This document shows, in pieces, positions 25,771 through 36,022 of a DNA stretch of 64,000 bases. Each line of letters starts with the position of its first letter. The first letter of the stretch is position 1. The stretch covers positions 496,001 through 560,000 of the forward strand of contig NZ_AHCF03000002.1 in assembly GCF_000238275.3 (NCBI RefSeq), written 5' to 3'. Both the position numbers and the translations under genes were made by a program. The notes beneath the pieces were generated by a model. The model did no database searches, was not told the origin of the DNA, and saw nothing but the letters and a program-made list of their open reading frames with translations. This DNA is from Pseudoalteromonas undina. GTDB lineage: Bacteria; Pseudomonadota; Gammaproteobacteria; Enterobacterales; Alteromonadaceae.

Positions 25771-26007
25771 AATTACTTCCTCGTGTTTAATCTTTCCGTC
25801 CAGTGACAATAATAGATAATATGTGTCTAAAGCGTTACTGTTTTTTTATAGAATATAAATAAATAGCGCTTTTTTTACCTTTTGTTAAGTGATTAGCTTA
25901 AATTATAGACATGTAAACGAATCATGCTGGCATTTATACAAAGATGCCTTTATTATTGCGCATGCTAAAGCATTGATATCGCGAGTTGATGTGGAGGCAA
26001 CAAATGT

Positions 26008-26082
26008 GCTCTCGTGGTGAAATGGATATCACGTGGCCCTCCGGAGGCTGAGTTGTAGGTTCGATCCCTACCGAGAGCGCCA
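26008..26082 (+). tRNA. tRNA-Arg (CCG)
   Basis: 75 nt with encoded CCA. The acceptor GCTCTCG pairs with CGAGAGC. The anticodon loop CTCCGGA gives CCG, and the anticodon stem uses two G-T pairs. Stands alone; no second tRNA or attachment-site duplication seen. Confidence 0.95.
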
Positions 26083-26352
26083 TTTGCGTTTTACTTTTTA
26101 CTCCCCTTCAAAACGATCGTAGCTATTTAAATTAACTCACTATTTTTATTCTCCGTTAAATAATAATATTTGTAGCAATCTAATTTACACCGTTAGGCGT
26201 ATACTCAGTGCTGCGGTTATAGTTTAATATCAACAGTCGTAGGATTTTAGTGTTAATAATTTATTATTACCCTAAACTCAAAAGCTAGACTTTTATAGCT
26301 AAATAATGCTATTAAAAGAAAATATTCCTTAATTATAGAAATCCTCACATTT

Positions 26353-27570
26353 ATGTTAGTTACCTTACCTATATCAGAGCTTATTCCCGGCATGTACGTA
26401 AATAGCGTGACCAAGCAGCAGGAGAGTGTTGATGGTATAAAAATTAAAACCAGTGGTTTGGTACGTGATAAATCTATAATTCAGCGTTTAATTACCGAAG
26501 GAGTACTAGAGCTTCTTATTGATTTTACAAAAAGTGATGTGGCTGTACCGGCTAAATATAAAGTACAAGAAAAACCAAAAGCCGCAGCTACAAATCAAGA
26601 CAAGCCCGCTAGTAAAAAACGAGTTGTCAGCTTGCAACAAGAGTTTGCCAAAGCCAGTGTTAGTTATGATGCCCACAACAGAAAATTACAAAGTATTTTT
26701 GGTGATTTAACCTCAGGTTTGTCACTGAATACTGATGCGCTTAATGAGATAAGTAATGAAATAGTCAGCTCAGTATTTCGTAATGAACATGCAATGACCA
26801 TTTTAACTCGTATTAAAGATAAGCATAGCTATAACTGGCGTCATATGATCAACTGCACCATTTTTACAGCGGTATTCGCTAAGTATTTAGGGTATAAACG
26901 CGATGTTGTTCAGGAGCTTGCTATGGGGGCATTAATGCATGACCTAGGGCAGGCCAAATTACCTCAAGGAATATTCTCTAAACCTGGTAAAGTTACAGGT
27001 AACGAGATGACGGCAATAAAAAAGCATGTTGCACAAAGCTTAGGGTTATTAAAAGGTGGGAAAGGTATCACCTCTTTAATGTTAGATATGATTGTAAATC
27101 ATCATGAGCGCCTTGATGGTTCTGGTTATCCTCGAGGAGTCGATGACAGCAAGATAAGTCGTCCTGCTCGGATTTTAGCGATTGTTGACGTATACGATGC
27201 GCTCACCGCAGATAGACCCCATCAAGAAGGGGATGAGCCTATTAATGCACTGCGTTATTTGTTGGCAAATAAACAGCTATTTGATGCAGAGTTAGTACAG
27301 CTGTTTATTAAGTGTTTAGGTGTTCACCCGGTGGGTACTATTGTTAAGTTAACCAATGAGCGTTTGGCCTTGGTGCTAGAAGGTAATCATTCAAATCCAA
27401 TCAAGCCCAAAGTTAAGCTTTTTTATAACGCAAAACACAACCATCATGTTACCGCAAAAGATATTGATTTGAGCTCAAATAATAATGAAATAAAAATACA
27501 AGCAAGTGTAAAACCCGCTGATTATAAAATTAACTTGCCTCGACTTTTAAAAGAGCATTTACTGCTTTAG
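26353..27570 (+). CDS. HD-GYP domain c-di-GMP phosphodiesterase
   Basis: 405 residues. An N-terminal DUF3391-like domain (LPISELIPGMYV, about 1-125) is joined to an HD-GYP domain (about 145-330). The metal motif LMHDLGQAKLP and the signature HHERLDGSGYPRG are intact, so hydrolysis of cyclic di-GMP is likely. No receiver or membrane anchor, so it is cytosolic. Its 3' end overlaps the convergent small membrane gene by 41 bp. The 270 bp before it shows nothing identifiable. Confidence 0.92.
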   Translation: MLVTLPISELIPGMYVNSVTKQQESVDGIKIKTSGLVRDKSIIQRLITEGVLELLIDFTKSDVAVPAKYKVQEKPKAAATNQDKPASKKRVVSLQQEFAKASVSYDAHNRKLQSIFGDLTSGLSLNTDALNEISNEIVSSVFRNEHAMTILTRIKDKHSYNWRHMINCTIFTAVFAKYLGYKRDVVQELAMGALMHDLGQAKLPQGIFSKPGKVTGNEMTAIKKHVAQSLGLLKGGKGITSLMLDMIVNHHERLDGSGYPRGVDDSKISRPARILAIVDVYDALTADRPHQEGDEPINALRYLLANKQLFDAELVQLFIKCLGVHPVGTIVKLTNERLALVLEGNHSNPIKPKVKLFYNAKHNHHVTAKDIDLSSNNNEIKIQASVKPADYKINLPRLLKEHLLL

Positions 27571-27853
27571 TATTTTTGCATTGTCTTTTTCTGTTTGTTT
27601 TAGCAGAAATATACCCACCTAAAAAGCAATTACCCATTAACGTCATCCACAGTAATGTGCCTAATTCTACATGCAGCGCTAAGCAGCAAAAAACCAAAGA
27701 AATAATTGCCATGCTAATGGCTGCTAACCAATAGAGATTAACTGGGTTGTCACATTTACCTGCCTGCGTACACGCGCAATAATTTGCTTTATAAAAGAAA
27801 TAAACACTTAAGCCACAAAAAGTAAGCGCTGTAACAATAAGTAAAATGATCAC
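27530..27853 (-). CDS. Small membrane protein, possibly DUF3325-like, with Fur-box-like site upstream
   Basis: 107 residues from this start, three or four membrane segments, four cysteines in the first loop and membrane part (YCACTQAGKC). I do not firmly recognise the family. The W-x-x-A...LAL...LGTLLW pattern recalls DUF3325 proteins found with iron-uptake genes. The frame is open up to a TTG at 27895, but AGGGAG at 27860-27865 lies exactly 6 bases before GTG 27853, so GTG is chosen. Overlaps the convergent HD-GYP gene by 41 bp. Confidence 0.6.
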   Translation of the reverse strand: MIILLIVTALTFCGLSVYFFYKANYCACTQAGKCDNPVNLYWLAAISMAIISLVFCCLALHVELGTLLWMTLMGNCFLGGYISAKTNRKRQCKNTKAVNALLKVEAS

Positions 27854-27911
27854 TGTTTTCTCCCTTGGTGATTTTATTGGCAGTGTAAATTGCAACGCAA
27901 GTTAAGTCAAT

Positions 27912-27930
27912 GCAAATGAGAATTAATATC
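27912..27930. promoter_or_regulatory. Fur-box-like site
   Basis: GCAAATGAGAATTAATATC matches the classical 19-bp Fur consensus GATAATGATAATCATTATC at 14 positions by my count. It is about 60 bp upstream of the small membrane gene (minus) and about 200 bp upstream of the FadL-type gene. Confidence 0.5.
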
Positions 27931-27950
27931 ATTAGAGTATATACTCTAAT
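27931..27950. promoter_or_regulatory. Perfect 20-bp palindrome
   Basis: ATTAGAGTATATACTCTAAT reads identically on both strands. It directly abuts the Fur-box-like site in the divergent promoter region, as expected for a dimeric repressor's operator. Confidence 0.6.
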
Positions 27951-27994
27951 ACCATACTTCTGCTCCGATGAGTTTTAAATAGTTGTTAAATTGT

Positions 27995-28028
27995 CGTTAA
28001 AAAACGTGTTTTTTGGCCTTTTTTAACG
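27995..28028. repeat. Inverted repeat upstream of the FadL-type gene
   Basis: Arms CGTTAAAAAA (27995-28004) and TTTTTTAACG (28019-28028) with a 14-base loop. Could be an operator or a hairpin in the leader. No function assigned. Confidence 0.45.
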
Positions 28029-28135
28029 TTTTAGTAGGGTTTTTTATAAAAAATTAAGGTAGTGTACGCGGGTTTGAAACTCTAATAACAACACACATAG
28101 CTATCCAAACAGTAAGTTTGGCTAAGGACACAACA

Positions 28136-29437
28136 ATGAAATTTACTAAAACTCTTATTGCTGCATCGCTGGCATTTGTTTCAGCTGATACCTTTGCAGC
28201 GGCTTTTCAACTTGCTGAGCAAAATGTATCTGGTTTAGGTCGTGCATACGCAGGTGAAGCGTCTGTAGCAGATGATGCCTCTGTGGTTGCTCGTAACCCA
28301 GCGTTAATGACGTTGTTTAAAGAGAAGCAACTTAGCGTTGCAGCTATGGCTGTCATTCCTGATGTTAGCCTAAAAGGCACAGGTAATGCCTACGGTTTAG
28401 ATAACAGCGTACTAGATGATGACAGCATCGCACCTAGCGCGATTATTCCTGCTGGTTATTTCACTATGCCAGTAAACGATAAAGTATCGGTTGGTTTTGG
28501 TGCATTTTCTAACTTTGGCCTTGCCACTGAGTTTAACGATGATTACGCAGCTGGCCAAATTGCTGGTGAAACTGAAATTGTTACTGTAAACATGAACGCA
28601 AGTGTTGCTTATAAAGTATCTGAGCAGTTCAGTTTTGGTATTGGTTTAAATGCAATTTATGCAGAAGCGAAGATTATTCGTAAGTTTGGCGTAGTACCTC
28701 CTGTAAACCCTGCTATTGCATCTATTCCTGCAAGTGCTGATGCTGTTCACCTTGAAGGTGATGACATGGGTTACGGCTTAAACGTTGGTTTAATGTACCA
28801 ATTAGATGAAAATAGCCGCTTTGGTTTTAATTACCGTACAGAAACAGATATTACTTTTGAAGGTGAGTACTCGAATGAACTACCTTCATTTATTCCTGGT
28901 GGGTTAAACGGTCAAGTTGAATTACCTGGCTCAGTTGAAATTACACTACCAGCAATTGCTGAGTTCTCAGGTTCTCACCAGTTAGATGAAAAGCTAGGCG
29001 TTCACTACAGCGTATTATGGACAGGTTGGAGCAGCTTTGACTCATTAGAAGCACAAGTTACTGCACCTACAGGTGGCAAGTTCAGTGCGTTTGAAAAAAC
29101 AGAAGATTTCTCTGATGCAATGCGTTACTCAATCGGTACTGATTACCAGTACAGTGAAAATTTAATGCTTCGTGCTGGTTTTGCGTTTGATGAATCACCA
29201 GTATCACAACAGCATTTATCAATTTCTATCCCTGATACAGACCGTTTTTGGTTCTCGTTTGGTGGTAACTATGCGATTGATCAAAACTCAAACGTTGATT
29301 TAGGTGTGAGCGTATTACGTGGTAAAACACAAAACTTTACTGAAAAAGTAGAAAGTGAAACGCTACCACAGCAATGGTCTTTTGAATCAAAAGGTCATGC
29401 AGTATTATTAGGTGCTCAGTACAACTACACATTCTAA
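28136..29437 (+). CDS. fadL: FadL-family outer-membrane long-chain fatty acid/hydrocarbon transporter
   Basis: Outer-membrane beta-barrel channel for hydrophobic compounds (433 aa). Signal peptide MKFTKTLIAASLAFVSADTFAA, then the family start AFQLAEQNVSGLGRAYAGEAS and the NPA motif (ARNPALMTLF). The C-terminus ends in an aromatic residue (YNYTF), as needed for barrel assembly. The frame opens six codons earlier at a TTG, but AAGGA 7 bases before ATG 28136 and the signal peptide fix this start. True substrate unknown. Confidence 0.92.
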   Translation: MKFTKTLIAASLAFVSADTFAAAFQLAEQNVSGLGRAYAGEASVADDASVVARNPALMTLFKEKQLSVAAMAVIPDVSLKGTGNAYGLDNSVLDDDSIAPSAIIPAGYFTMPVNDKVSVGFGAFSNFGLATEFNDDYAAGQIAGETEIVTVNMNASVAYKVSEQFSFGIGLNAIYAEAKIIRKFGVVPPVNPAIASIPASADAVHLEGDDMGYGLNVGLMYQLDENSRFGFNYRTETDITFEGEYSNELPSFIPGGLNGQVELPGSVEITLPAIAEFSGSHQLDEKLGVHYSVLWTGWSSFDSLEAQVTAPTGGKFSAFEKTEDFSDAMRYSIGTDYQYSENLMLRAGFAFDESPVSQQHLSISIPDTDRFWFSFGGNYAIDQNSNVDLGVSVLRGKTQNFTEKVESETLPQQWSFESKGHAVLLGAQYNYTF

Positions 29438-29448
29438 TTCTGCCTAGA

Positions 29449-29469
29449 GCCTAGAGCCTAGACACAAAA
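29449..29469. repeat. Heptanucleotide tandem repeat (GCCTAGA)3
   Basis: Three copies of GCCTAGA directly after the FadL-type gene and before the shared terminator. A short member of the same class of 7-bp repeats seen at 17045 and 48507. Confidence 0.8.
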
Positions 29470-29508
29470 AAGCCGCTTACAGCAAATGCAGTAAGCGGCT
29501 TTTTTTTA
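29465..29508. terminator. Bidirectional terminator between fadL and valS
   Basis: AAAAAAGCCGCTTAC and GTAAGCGGCTTTTTT form a 15-bp stem around a 10-base loop. T-runs are present on both strands, which suits the convergent genes. Confidence 0.92.
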
Positions 29509-29560
29509 TACTTATAAATTAACTGGTTACGAATGGCGTAAGCCATCCGTAACAGCTTAA

Positions 29561-32413
29561 TTATAAGCTTTCTATTTTAACTTTTTGCTCTAGTAGCTTA
29601 GTTTTAGCATCGGTAAATTCAGCTAGCTTAGCATTTTCTTTAGCGAGTACCGCTTCAGGTGCATTGTTAACAAACTTTTCGTTAGCCAGTTTGTTTTGCA
29701 CTTGCGCTAGGCCTTTCTCAGCTTTTTCAAGTTGCTTGTTAATACGTGCAAGCTCAGCTTCGACATCAATTAACCCCGCCATTGGGATCATAATCTCAAG
29801 GTTGCCAACATAAGAGGTTGCACACGCTGGGGCATCGTCTTTGTTTTCAAGCAGAGTAAATGCTTCAAGCTTAGCGAGTGACGCTAAAAACGATTCATTT
29901 TCGTTAATACGGCGCACATCGTCGCTCGATGCATTAGCTAGTAATACCGATAGCGGCTTGCTTGGGCTGATATCCATTTCACCACGAATATTACGAATCG
30001 CTAAAATGAATTGCTTAACCCACTCTAAGTCATCCATTGCTTGTGAATCAACATTGGCTTGGTTATAAACAGGGAACCCTTGTACCATAATGCTAGTGCC
30101 TGTTGTTTCAAGCCCTGCAAGTGGTGCTACACGTTGCCAAATTGTTTCTGTAATGTAAGGCATCATTGGGTGCATTAAACGCAGTAAGCTTTCAAGTACG
30201 GTAATAAGTGTATGACGTGTACCACGTTGCTGAGCTTCATTGCCTTTAAATAGTACCGGCTTAGTAAGCTCTAGGTACCAATCACAGAACTGATTCCAGG
30301 TGAATTCATATAATGTATTCGCCGCTAAATCAAAACGGTAGTTATCAAGGTGCTCGGTGTAGGTTTTAACCGTGGCTTCATATTGACCTAAAATCCAGCG
30401 GTCAGCTAACGAGTACTGTTTTTCGCTATCGTTAAAGCCACAGTCTTGCTCTTCTGTGTTCATTAATACGTAACGGCTTGCGTTCCATAATTTGTTACAG
30501 AAGTTACGGTAACCTTCAAGGCGGTTCATATCCCAGTTAATATCACGACCAGTTGAAGCCATCGCTGCTAAGGTAAAGCGCAGTGCGTCGGTACCGTGTG
30601 CTTCAATACCGTTTGCAAATACTTTGCGGGTATCTTTTTCAATTTTAGCGGCAAGTTTTGGCTGCATCATATTACCAGTACGTTTTTGTACTAAGTCTTC
30701 AAGGCCAATGCCGTCAATCATATCAAGTGGGTCAAGTACGTTACCTTTAGACTTCGACATTTTATCGCCGTTATCGTCACGTATTAAGCCAGTTACATAC
30801 ACGGTTTTAAAAGGAACTTGTGGTTTGCCGTTTTCATCCTTTATAAAGTGCAGCGTCATCATGATCATACGTGCAACCCAGAAGAAAATGATATCAAAAC
30901 CGGTTACCAACACGTCAGATGGGTGGAAGGTTTTTAAGTCATCGGTATTTTCTGGCCAACCTTGGGTTGAGAAGGTCCACAGTGCTGATGAGAACCACGT
31001 ATCAAGAACGTCTTCGTCTTGGCTAAGCGCTACGCTATCTGCAATATTGTTATCGCGGCGTACTTCTGCTTCATCACGACCAACGTATACGTTGCCTTCG
31101 CTGTCGTACCAAGCTGGAATACGGTGACCCCACCAAAGCTGGCGTGAAATACACCAATCTTGTACGTCGTTCATCCACGAAAAGTACATGTTTTCGTATT
31201 GCTTAGGTACAAATTGGATGTCGCCGTTTTTAACTGCGTCTTTTGCAGGTTCAGCAAGTGGTGCAACACGTACATACCATTGGTCAGTAAGTAGTGGTTC
31301 AATAACAACACCAGAGCGATCACCGTAAGGAACAGTTAGGCCATGGTCTTCAATTTTTTCAAGTAGGCCTAGCTCTTCAAATTCAGCAATAATCGCTTTA
31401 CGTGCGTCAAAACGGTCAAGGCCATGTAAGCGCTCAGGAATTGGCGCATCAAATTCAAGTTCTTTACCATCAAAGGTGTATGTTTCACCTTGGGTTAAAA
31501 TAGCCGCGTCTTTGTCGAAGATGTTAATCATCGGCATCTTGTGGCGCTTACCAACTTCGTTATCGTTAAAGTCGTGCGCAGGGGTTATTTTTACACAGCC
31601 CGTACCTTTGTCTTTATCGGCATGTTCATCGGCAACAATTTTAATACGACGATTAACGATTGGTAGTAAAACCTCTTTACCGATTAAGTCTTGGTAGCGC
31701 TCGTCATCTGGGTTTACTGCCACACCTGAGTCACCCAGCATAGTTTCTGGGCGCGTAGTGGCTACAACAATGTAGTCTTTACCGTCTTGCGTTTTTACGC
31801 CATCAGCTAGTGGGTAACGTAAGTTCCACATATGGCCTTGTTTGTCTTTATTTTCTACTTCAAGATCAGAAATCGCAGTGTGTAATTTTGGATCCCAGTT
31901 TACAAGGCGTTTACCACGGTAAATTAGGTTTTCTTTATGAAGGCGTACAAATACTTCTTTAACAGCTTCTGATAGGCCATCGTCCATGGTAAAACGTTCA
32001 CGGTCCCAATCAACAGAAGCACCTAAGCGGCGAAGTTGTTTAGTGATTGTGCCACCAGACTCGTTTTTCCATTCCCAAATTTTATCGATAAATGTATCAC
32101 GGCCTAAATCATGGCGTGTTTTACCCTCTTCTGCCGCAAGCTTTCGCTCTACTAGCATTTGCGTGGCAATACCTGCGTGGTCAGTACCTACTTGCCATAA
32201 TGTATTGTTACCTTGCATACGTTTAAAGCGCGTTAAGGTATCCATTATGGTATCTTGGAAAGCGTGGCCCATGTGTAAGCTACCCGTGACATTTGGCGGC
32301 GGGATCATAATTGAATATGGGGTGCCTTGGCCAGATGGCTTAAAGTAGCCTTTTTGTTCCCAGTCTTGATATAGAGACTGTTCAATATCTTGCGGATTGT
32401 AGGTTTTATCCAT
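29561..32413 (-). CDS. valS: Valine--tRNA ligase
   Basis: Class I aminoacyl-tRNA synthetase (950 aa, full length). HIGH-type motif GSLHMGHAF near residue 43, editing domain in the middle ([16 protein letters not shown]), KMSKS motif DKMSKSKGN near 553, and a C-terminal coiled coil ([22 protein letters not shown]...). Downstream of holC in the conserved pepA-holC-valS order, 58 bp apart. Confidence 0.98.
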   Translation of the reverse strand: MDKTYNPQDIEQSLYQDWEQKGYFKPSGQGTPYSIMIPPPNVTGSLHMGHAFQDTIMDTLTRFKRMQGNNTLWQVGTDHAGIATQMLVERKLAAEEGKTRHDLGRDTFIDKIWEWKNESGGTITKQLRRLGASVDWDRERFTMDDGLSEAVKEVFVRLHKENLIYRGKRLVNWDPKLHTAISDLEVENKDKQGHMWNLRYPLADGVKTQDGKDYIVVATTRPETMLGDSGVAVNPDDERYQDLIGKEVLLPIVNRRIKIVADEHADKDKGTGCVKITPAHDFNDNEVGKRHKMPMINIFDKDAAILTQGETYTFDGKELEFDAPIPERLHGLDRFDARKAIIAEFEELGLLEKIEDHGLTVPYGDRSGVVIEPLLTDQWYVRVAPLAEPAKDAVKNGDIQFVPKQYENMYFSWMNDVQDWCISRQLWWGHRIPAWYDSEGNVYVGRDEAEVRRDNNIADSVALSQDEDVLDTWFSSALWTFSTQGWPENTDDLKTFHPSDVLVTGFDIIFFWVARMIMMTLHFIKDENGKPQVPFKTVYVTGLIRDDNGDKMSKSKGNVLDPLDMIDGIGLEDLVQKRTGNMMQPKLAAKIEKDTRKVFANGIEAHGTDALRFTLAAMASTGRDINWDMNRLEGYRNFCNKLWNASRYVLMNTEEQDCGFNDSEKQYSLADRWILGQYEATVKTYTEHLDNYRFDLAANTLYEFTWNQFCDWYLELTKPVLFKGNEAQQRGTRHTLITVLESLLRLMHPMMPYITETIWQRVAPLAGLETTGTSIMVQGFPVYNQANVDSQAMDDLEWVKQFILAIRNIRGEMDISPSKPLSVLLANASSDDVRRINENESFLASLAKLEAFTLLENKDDAPACATSYVGNLEIMIPMAGLIDVEAELARINKQLEKAEKGLAQVQNKLANEKFVNNAPEAVLAKENAKLAEFTDAKTKLLEQKVKIESL

Positions 32414-32471
32414 TACACAGAACCTTAAATAAGTACTTAAATGAGTTAGTTAGCTTTGTACGCAGTGAGCG

Positions 32472-32918
32472 TTAGCGATTAATATCTTGCGTGGTGATAT
32501 TGGCACCGAGTTGGCGTAGTTTTTTAAAGCGCTCACGAGCGGCTTGTTTGGCTACGGGCTCTACGGGTACAAAATCAAAAACTTGGTTAAACCGACGAAT
32601 AAAGTCCGGTAAGTGATTGGCCAAGTTAATTAATACTTTACGATTACCAACAGGTGGTGTTGTGCCAATTTCTACAGGTGCGCCGCCTTTTGGGCCTTCA
32701 CCTTGTAAATTGTGGGGCACAAAACTGTCGGCATCAAATGTCCAAATAGTTTCGTCAATGCTGTTGGCGGTTGCTTCGCTGTCTACAAAAATAAATACGC
32801 GTTGACCAAGCCGATACTGTTGCCCAGCTATTTGAGCTGCTAAAGCAAAGTGATCATCGGCTTTAGCTAATGACTCATCTTGTTGCTTTAAAATGAAAAA
32901 CTGGGCATTCATGTTCAT
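32472..32918 (-). CDS. holC: DNA polymerase III chi subunit
   Basis: Clamp-loader accessory subunit that binds SSB (148 aa from this start; E. coli HolC is 147). The best-conserved segment is SFVPHNLQGEGPKGGAPVEI, followed by FDFVPVEP and ARERFKKLRQLG. The frame is open further upstream to 32969, but similarity begins at MNAQFFIL. ATG 32918 or ATG 32912 are the realistic starts, and neither has a strong SD. Confidence 0.93.
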   Translation of the reverse strand: MNMNAQFFILKQQDESLAKADDHFALAAQIAGQQYRLGQRVFIFVDSEATANSIDETIWTFDADSFVPHNLQGEGPKGGAPVEIGTTPPVGNRKVLINLANHLPDFIRRFNQVFDFVPVEPVAKQAARERFKKLRQLGANITTQDINR

Positions 32919-33020
32919 TGTATCGGGATTTCCCATGACATTGATTGTGCTGTTATTAAATACACACAAATTAAGAAGGGGATTTTGCCATATAACGGGG
33001 TTTGCTTCAATTAATACCCA

Positions 33021-33053
33021 ATAAATAAGGCGCTTTAAAAGCGCCTTATTTTA
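33021..33053. terminator. Terminator between pepA and holC
   Basis: AATAAGGCGC and GCGCCTTATT arms around TTTAAAA. On the minus strand the stem ends in TTATTTATT. It may terminate or attenuate pepA transcription, leaving holC-valS partly dependent on its own promoter. Confidence 0.7.
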
Positions 33054-33090
33054 TACTCTATATTGGGCTGTGAAGCCTTTTACAGGTTTG

Positions 33091-34602
33091 TTAGTCTTGG
33101 GTTGCTTCGCTAATGCCTGCTCGGTTTAATAAATACTGAGTTAGCATAGGTACAGGGCGACCCGTTGCGCCTTTTTTAGCGCCGCTGCGCCATGCCGTAC
33201 CGGCAATATCTAAATGTGCCCAGTTATACTTTTTAGTAAATTTAGATAAGAAACAGGCCGCAGTAATAGTACCTGCAGCTCGGCCACCTAAGTTAGTAAA
33301 GTCGGCAAATGGGCTTTCTAGTTGATCTTGATAATCATCCCATAATGGCAGTTGCCATGCACGATCGCCACTTTGCTCAGACGCTTTTAATAAATCATGC
33401 GCCAGTGGATTATGGTTTGCTAATAAACCCGTAGCGTGGGCACCTAAAGCAACAATACACGCACCGGTTAATGTAGCAACATCAATCACGGTTTCTGGTT
33501 CAAAACGCTCAACATAGGTTAGCGCGTCACATAACACTAAGCGGCCTTCGGCATCAGTATTAAGTACTTCAACCGTTTGCCCAGACATAGTGGTTAAAAT
33601 ATCACCTGGGCGATAGGCGTTTGAGCTTGGCATGTTTTCACAACCGGCTAAAACGCCAATTACATTTATAGGTAGCTGCATTTGTGCAAGCGAGCGCATG
33701 GCACCAATAACACCAGCAGCACCGCCCATGTCGTATTTCATTTCATCCATGCCTTCGCCTGGTTTTAATGAAATACCGCCTGAGTCAAAGGTTAAGCCTT
33801 TACCAACTAATACGATAGGCGCTTGGTCATCGCCTGCGCCTTTGTAGTTAATTACCGACATAACCGATTCGTTATCACTGCCACGACCAACTGCTAGGTA
33901 TGAGTTCATACCTAGTTCTGCCATTTTATCTTCGCCAATCAGCTCAACAGTGATGTTGTCAAAATTAGTCTCAAGTTCTTTGGCTTGCTCGCCGAGATAC
34001 GCTGGATTACAAATATTAGGCGGCATATTGGCAATGTCTTTGCACAATTTGCTACCAGCAGCAATCGCTAGGCCATGCTCAATGGCACTTTCACCTATAG
34101 TCAGTTCGCGGCGCGTAGGAACGTTAAATACCATTTTACGCAGTGGACGACGTGGGTCTACTTTCTTACTTTTTAGCTGATTGAAGGTGTATAAACAGTC
34201 TTGGGTTGTTTCTACCGCTTGACGCACTTTCCAATAGGTATCACGGCCTTTAACGTGTTGCTCAGTTAAAAAGCACACTGCTTCCATCGAGCCTGTTTCA
34301 TTTAAGGTGTTGATAGTTTTTGAAATAATTTGTTTATATTGTTTATCGTCTAGTTCGCGTTCTTTACCGCAGCCAACGAGTAGAATACGTTCGCTTAAAA
34401 TATTAGGTACATGGTGTAATAGTAATACTTGCCCTGGCTTACCTTCTAAGTCGCCACGGCGTAATAAATTTGAGATATAACCATCGCTGATTTTATCAAG
34501 TTGTTCACCAATGGGGGATAACCTGCGTGGTTCGTATACGCCAACAACAATACATGCACTGCGTTGTTTTTCTGGGCTACCACTTTTTACGTTGAATTCC
34601 AT
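33091..34602 (-). CDS. pepA: Leucyl aminopeptidase PepA
   Basis: Hexameric M17 zinc/manganese aminopeptidase (503 aa, same as E. coli). Metal-binding segments [17 protein letters not shown] and the [14 protein letters not shown] signature are intact. An in-frame GTG lies two codons upstream, but AGGAG is placed 5 bases before ATG 34602, so that is the start. Divergent from lptF, as in E. coli. PepA also acts as a DNA-binding protein in E. coli. Confidence 0.97.
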   Translation of the reverse strand: MEFNVKSGSPEKQRSACIVVGVYEPRRLSPIGEQLDKISDGYISNLLRRGDLEGKPGQVLLLHHVPNILSERILLVGCGKERELDDKQYKQIISKTINTLNETGSMEAVCFLTEQHVKGRDTYWKVRQAVETTQDCLYTFNQLKSKKVDPRRPLRKMVFNVPTRRELTIGESAIEHGLAIAAGSKLCKDIANMPPNICNPAYLGEQAKELETNFDNITVELIGEDKMAELGMNSYLAVGRGSDNESVMSVINYKGAGDDQAPIVLVGKGLTFDSGGISLKPGEGMDEMKYDMGGAAGVIGAMRSLAQMQLPINVIGVLAGCENMPSSNAYRPGDILTTMSGQTVEVLNTDAEGRLVLCDALTYVERFEPETVIDVATLTGACIVALGAHATGLLANHNPLAHDLLKASEQSGDRAWQLPLWDDYQDQLESPFADFTNLGGRAAGTITAACFLSKFTKKYNWAHLDIAGTAWRSGAKKGATGRPVPMLTQYLLNRAGISEATQD

Positions 34603-34808
34603 TGTCACTCCTGATTTTGAGTCATCTATAGAAGCTAAGTTGGGACTAAAAATGTGTTTTCTAGTCTTTTTACCTAAATTTTTAGGTCTAGCGCTAATAT
34701 TAGTAGATTTTACTCGACTCTTACTGTGTATTTGAACTTTATATGCTTAAGGGTTACTAATGCAACATTATATCGTGATGTTAGGTAGGATAATTAATAT
34801 TGATGGCT

Positions 34809-34870
34809 TATAATATGTGCTTAATACTCATTTAAAATGAGTGAATTAACTAGTTCACTCATTGTTTTTT
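34809..34870 (+). promoter_or_regulatory. Attenuator-like leader of lptF
   Basis: After a -10-like TATAAT (34809-34814), three segments follow: A, ACTCATTT (34826-34833); B, AAATGAGTGAA (34835-34845); C, TTCACTCATT (34854-34863), with six T immediately downstream. B can pair with A or with C. B:C plus the T-run is a rho-independent terminator, and A:B would prevent it. The lptF start is 37 bp further on. Inferred from sequence only. Confidence 0.5.
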
Positions 34871-34906
34871 ATTACTAAATTGAAATTCCATGTTTAACAG
34901 GGGCGA

Positions 34907-36022
34907 ATGTTGCTAATTTTCCGTTATTTGACCACTGAGGTTTTAAAATCGCAGGTCGCCGTATTTTTAACTTTAATGACCATATTTTTGTCGCAAAAGT
35001 TTGTTGTCATTCTTGGTGATGCCTCAGAAGGTAGTATCCCAGCAAAGCTTGTGTTTGCCATGATTGCGCTTAAATTGCCGCAGTTGGCATCGTTAATTTT
35101 GCCTCTGAGCTTATTTTTAGGAATTATTTTAGCTTACAGCCGGATTTACGCCGACAGTGAAATGACAGTACTTAAAGCCTGTGGCGTGAGTGAGTGGTAT
35201 GTAGTGCGTATTACGCTAATTTCAAGTGTCATCTTAGCGTTGTTGGCCGCGGTACTTACTTTGTATATTGCACCGTGGGCAAGCGAACAAGAATATCAAC
35301 TTAAAGAGCAAGCCAAGGCTGATGCTGGTTTATCTGCACTTCGAGCTGGACGTTTTCAACAAACCGGTAACGAAAAAGCCGTGGTGTTTATTCATAATAT
35401 TGAAAATGGCGGCAAAGAGCTCAACAAAGTTTTTGTGGCACAACTACCCGATAGTGAAAAAAGTGACCTAGCGCGTTTAGTTTATGCAGAGCAGGGCGTT
35501 GTTATTGAAGCGCAAAATGGTGAACAGCAGTTAGTGCTCACTGATGGTAAGCGCTATGAAACTGACGGCGAAGCGCCTTCACTTAACTTGACTGAGTTTG
35601 ATGGTTACAGCGTACAAATTCGCGAGCAAGAAATAGAACATCAACGTCGTAAGTTAGAAGCCGTGCCAACTCGTGAGTTAATGTCTATTAACACTCCAGA
35701 AGCAATTGCACAGTGGCAATGGCGTTTAGCTATTCCGTTATCTATCCCATTATTAACTTTACTAGCAGTACCCCTGAGCGTTGTTAATCCACGCCAAGGT
35801 AAATTTGCTAAATTAGTGCCCGCTTTGAGCTTATATTTAGGGTATTTCATTTTACTCAACGCGGCTAAGTTTGCGGTAGAAGATGGGAAAATTCCGCCCT
35901 CTATTGGCCTATGGTGGATTCACCTAAGTGCATTATTTATAGGTAGTTTATTAATTATTAAAGGCCGCCCATTAGGTGTTTGGCTCAAGGCTGTCGTGAC
36001 TAAACGGGAGCAACACATATGA
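34907..36022 (+). CDS. lptF: LPS export ABC transporter permease LptF
   Basis: Inner-membrane permease of the LptB2FG complex that extracts lipopolysaccharide for transport to the outer membrane (371 aa). Three membrane segments at each end flank a periplasmic beta-jellyroll domain. Conserved start LLIFRYLTTEVLKSQ and the coupling-region segment YADSEMTVLKACGVS. AGGGG lies just before the ATG. Overlaps lptG by 4 bp (ATGA). Confidence 0.97.
   Translation: MLLIFRYLTTEVLKSQVAVFLTLMTIFLSQKFVVILGDASEGSIPAKLVFAMIALKLPQLASLILPLSLFLGIILAYSRIYADSEMTVLKACGVSEWYVVRITLISSVILALLAAVLTLYIAPWASEQEYQLKEQAKADAGLSALRAGRFQQTGNEKAVVFIHNIENGGKELNKVFVAQLPDSEKSDLARLVYAEQGVVIEAQNGEQQLVLTDGKRYETDGEAPSLNLTEFDGYSVQIREQEIEHQRRKLEAVPTRELMSINTPEAIAQWQWRLAIPLSIPLLTLLAVPLSVVNPRQGKFAKLVPALSLYLGYFILLNAAKFAVEDGKIPPSIGLWWIHLSALFIGSLLIIKGRPLGVWLKAVVTKREQHI

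Noticed and set aside
25588..25809. Excisionase-like protein as a sign of an integrated element near tRNA-Arg
   Set aside because: No integrase, no other phage or plasmid gene, and no duplicated tRNA-Arg end in the region.
30624..31127. Long open frame opposite valS
   Set aside because: Lies entirely antisense to a well-conserved synthetase and has no recognisable protein features; it reflects codon bias of the real strand.
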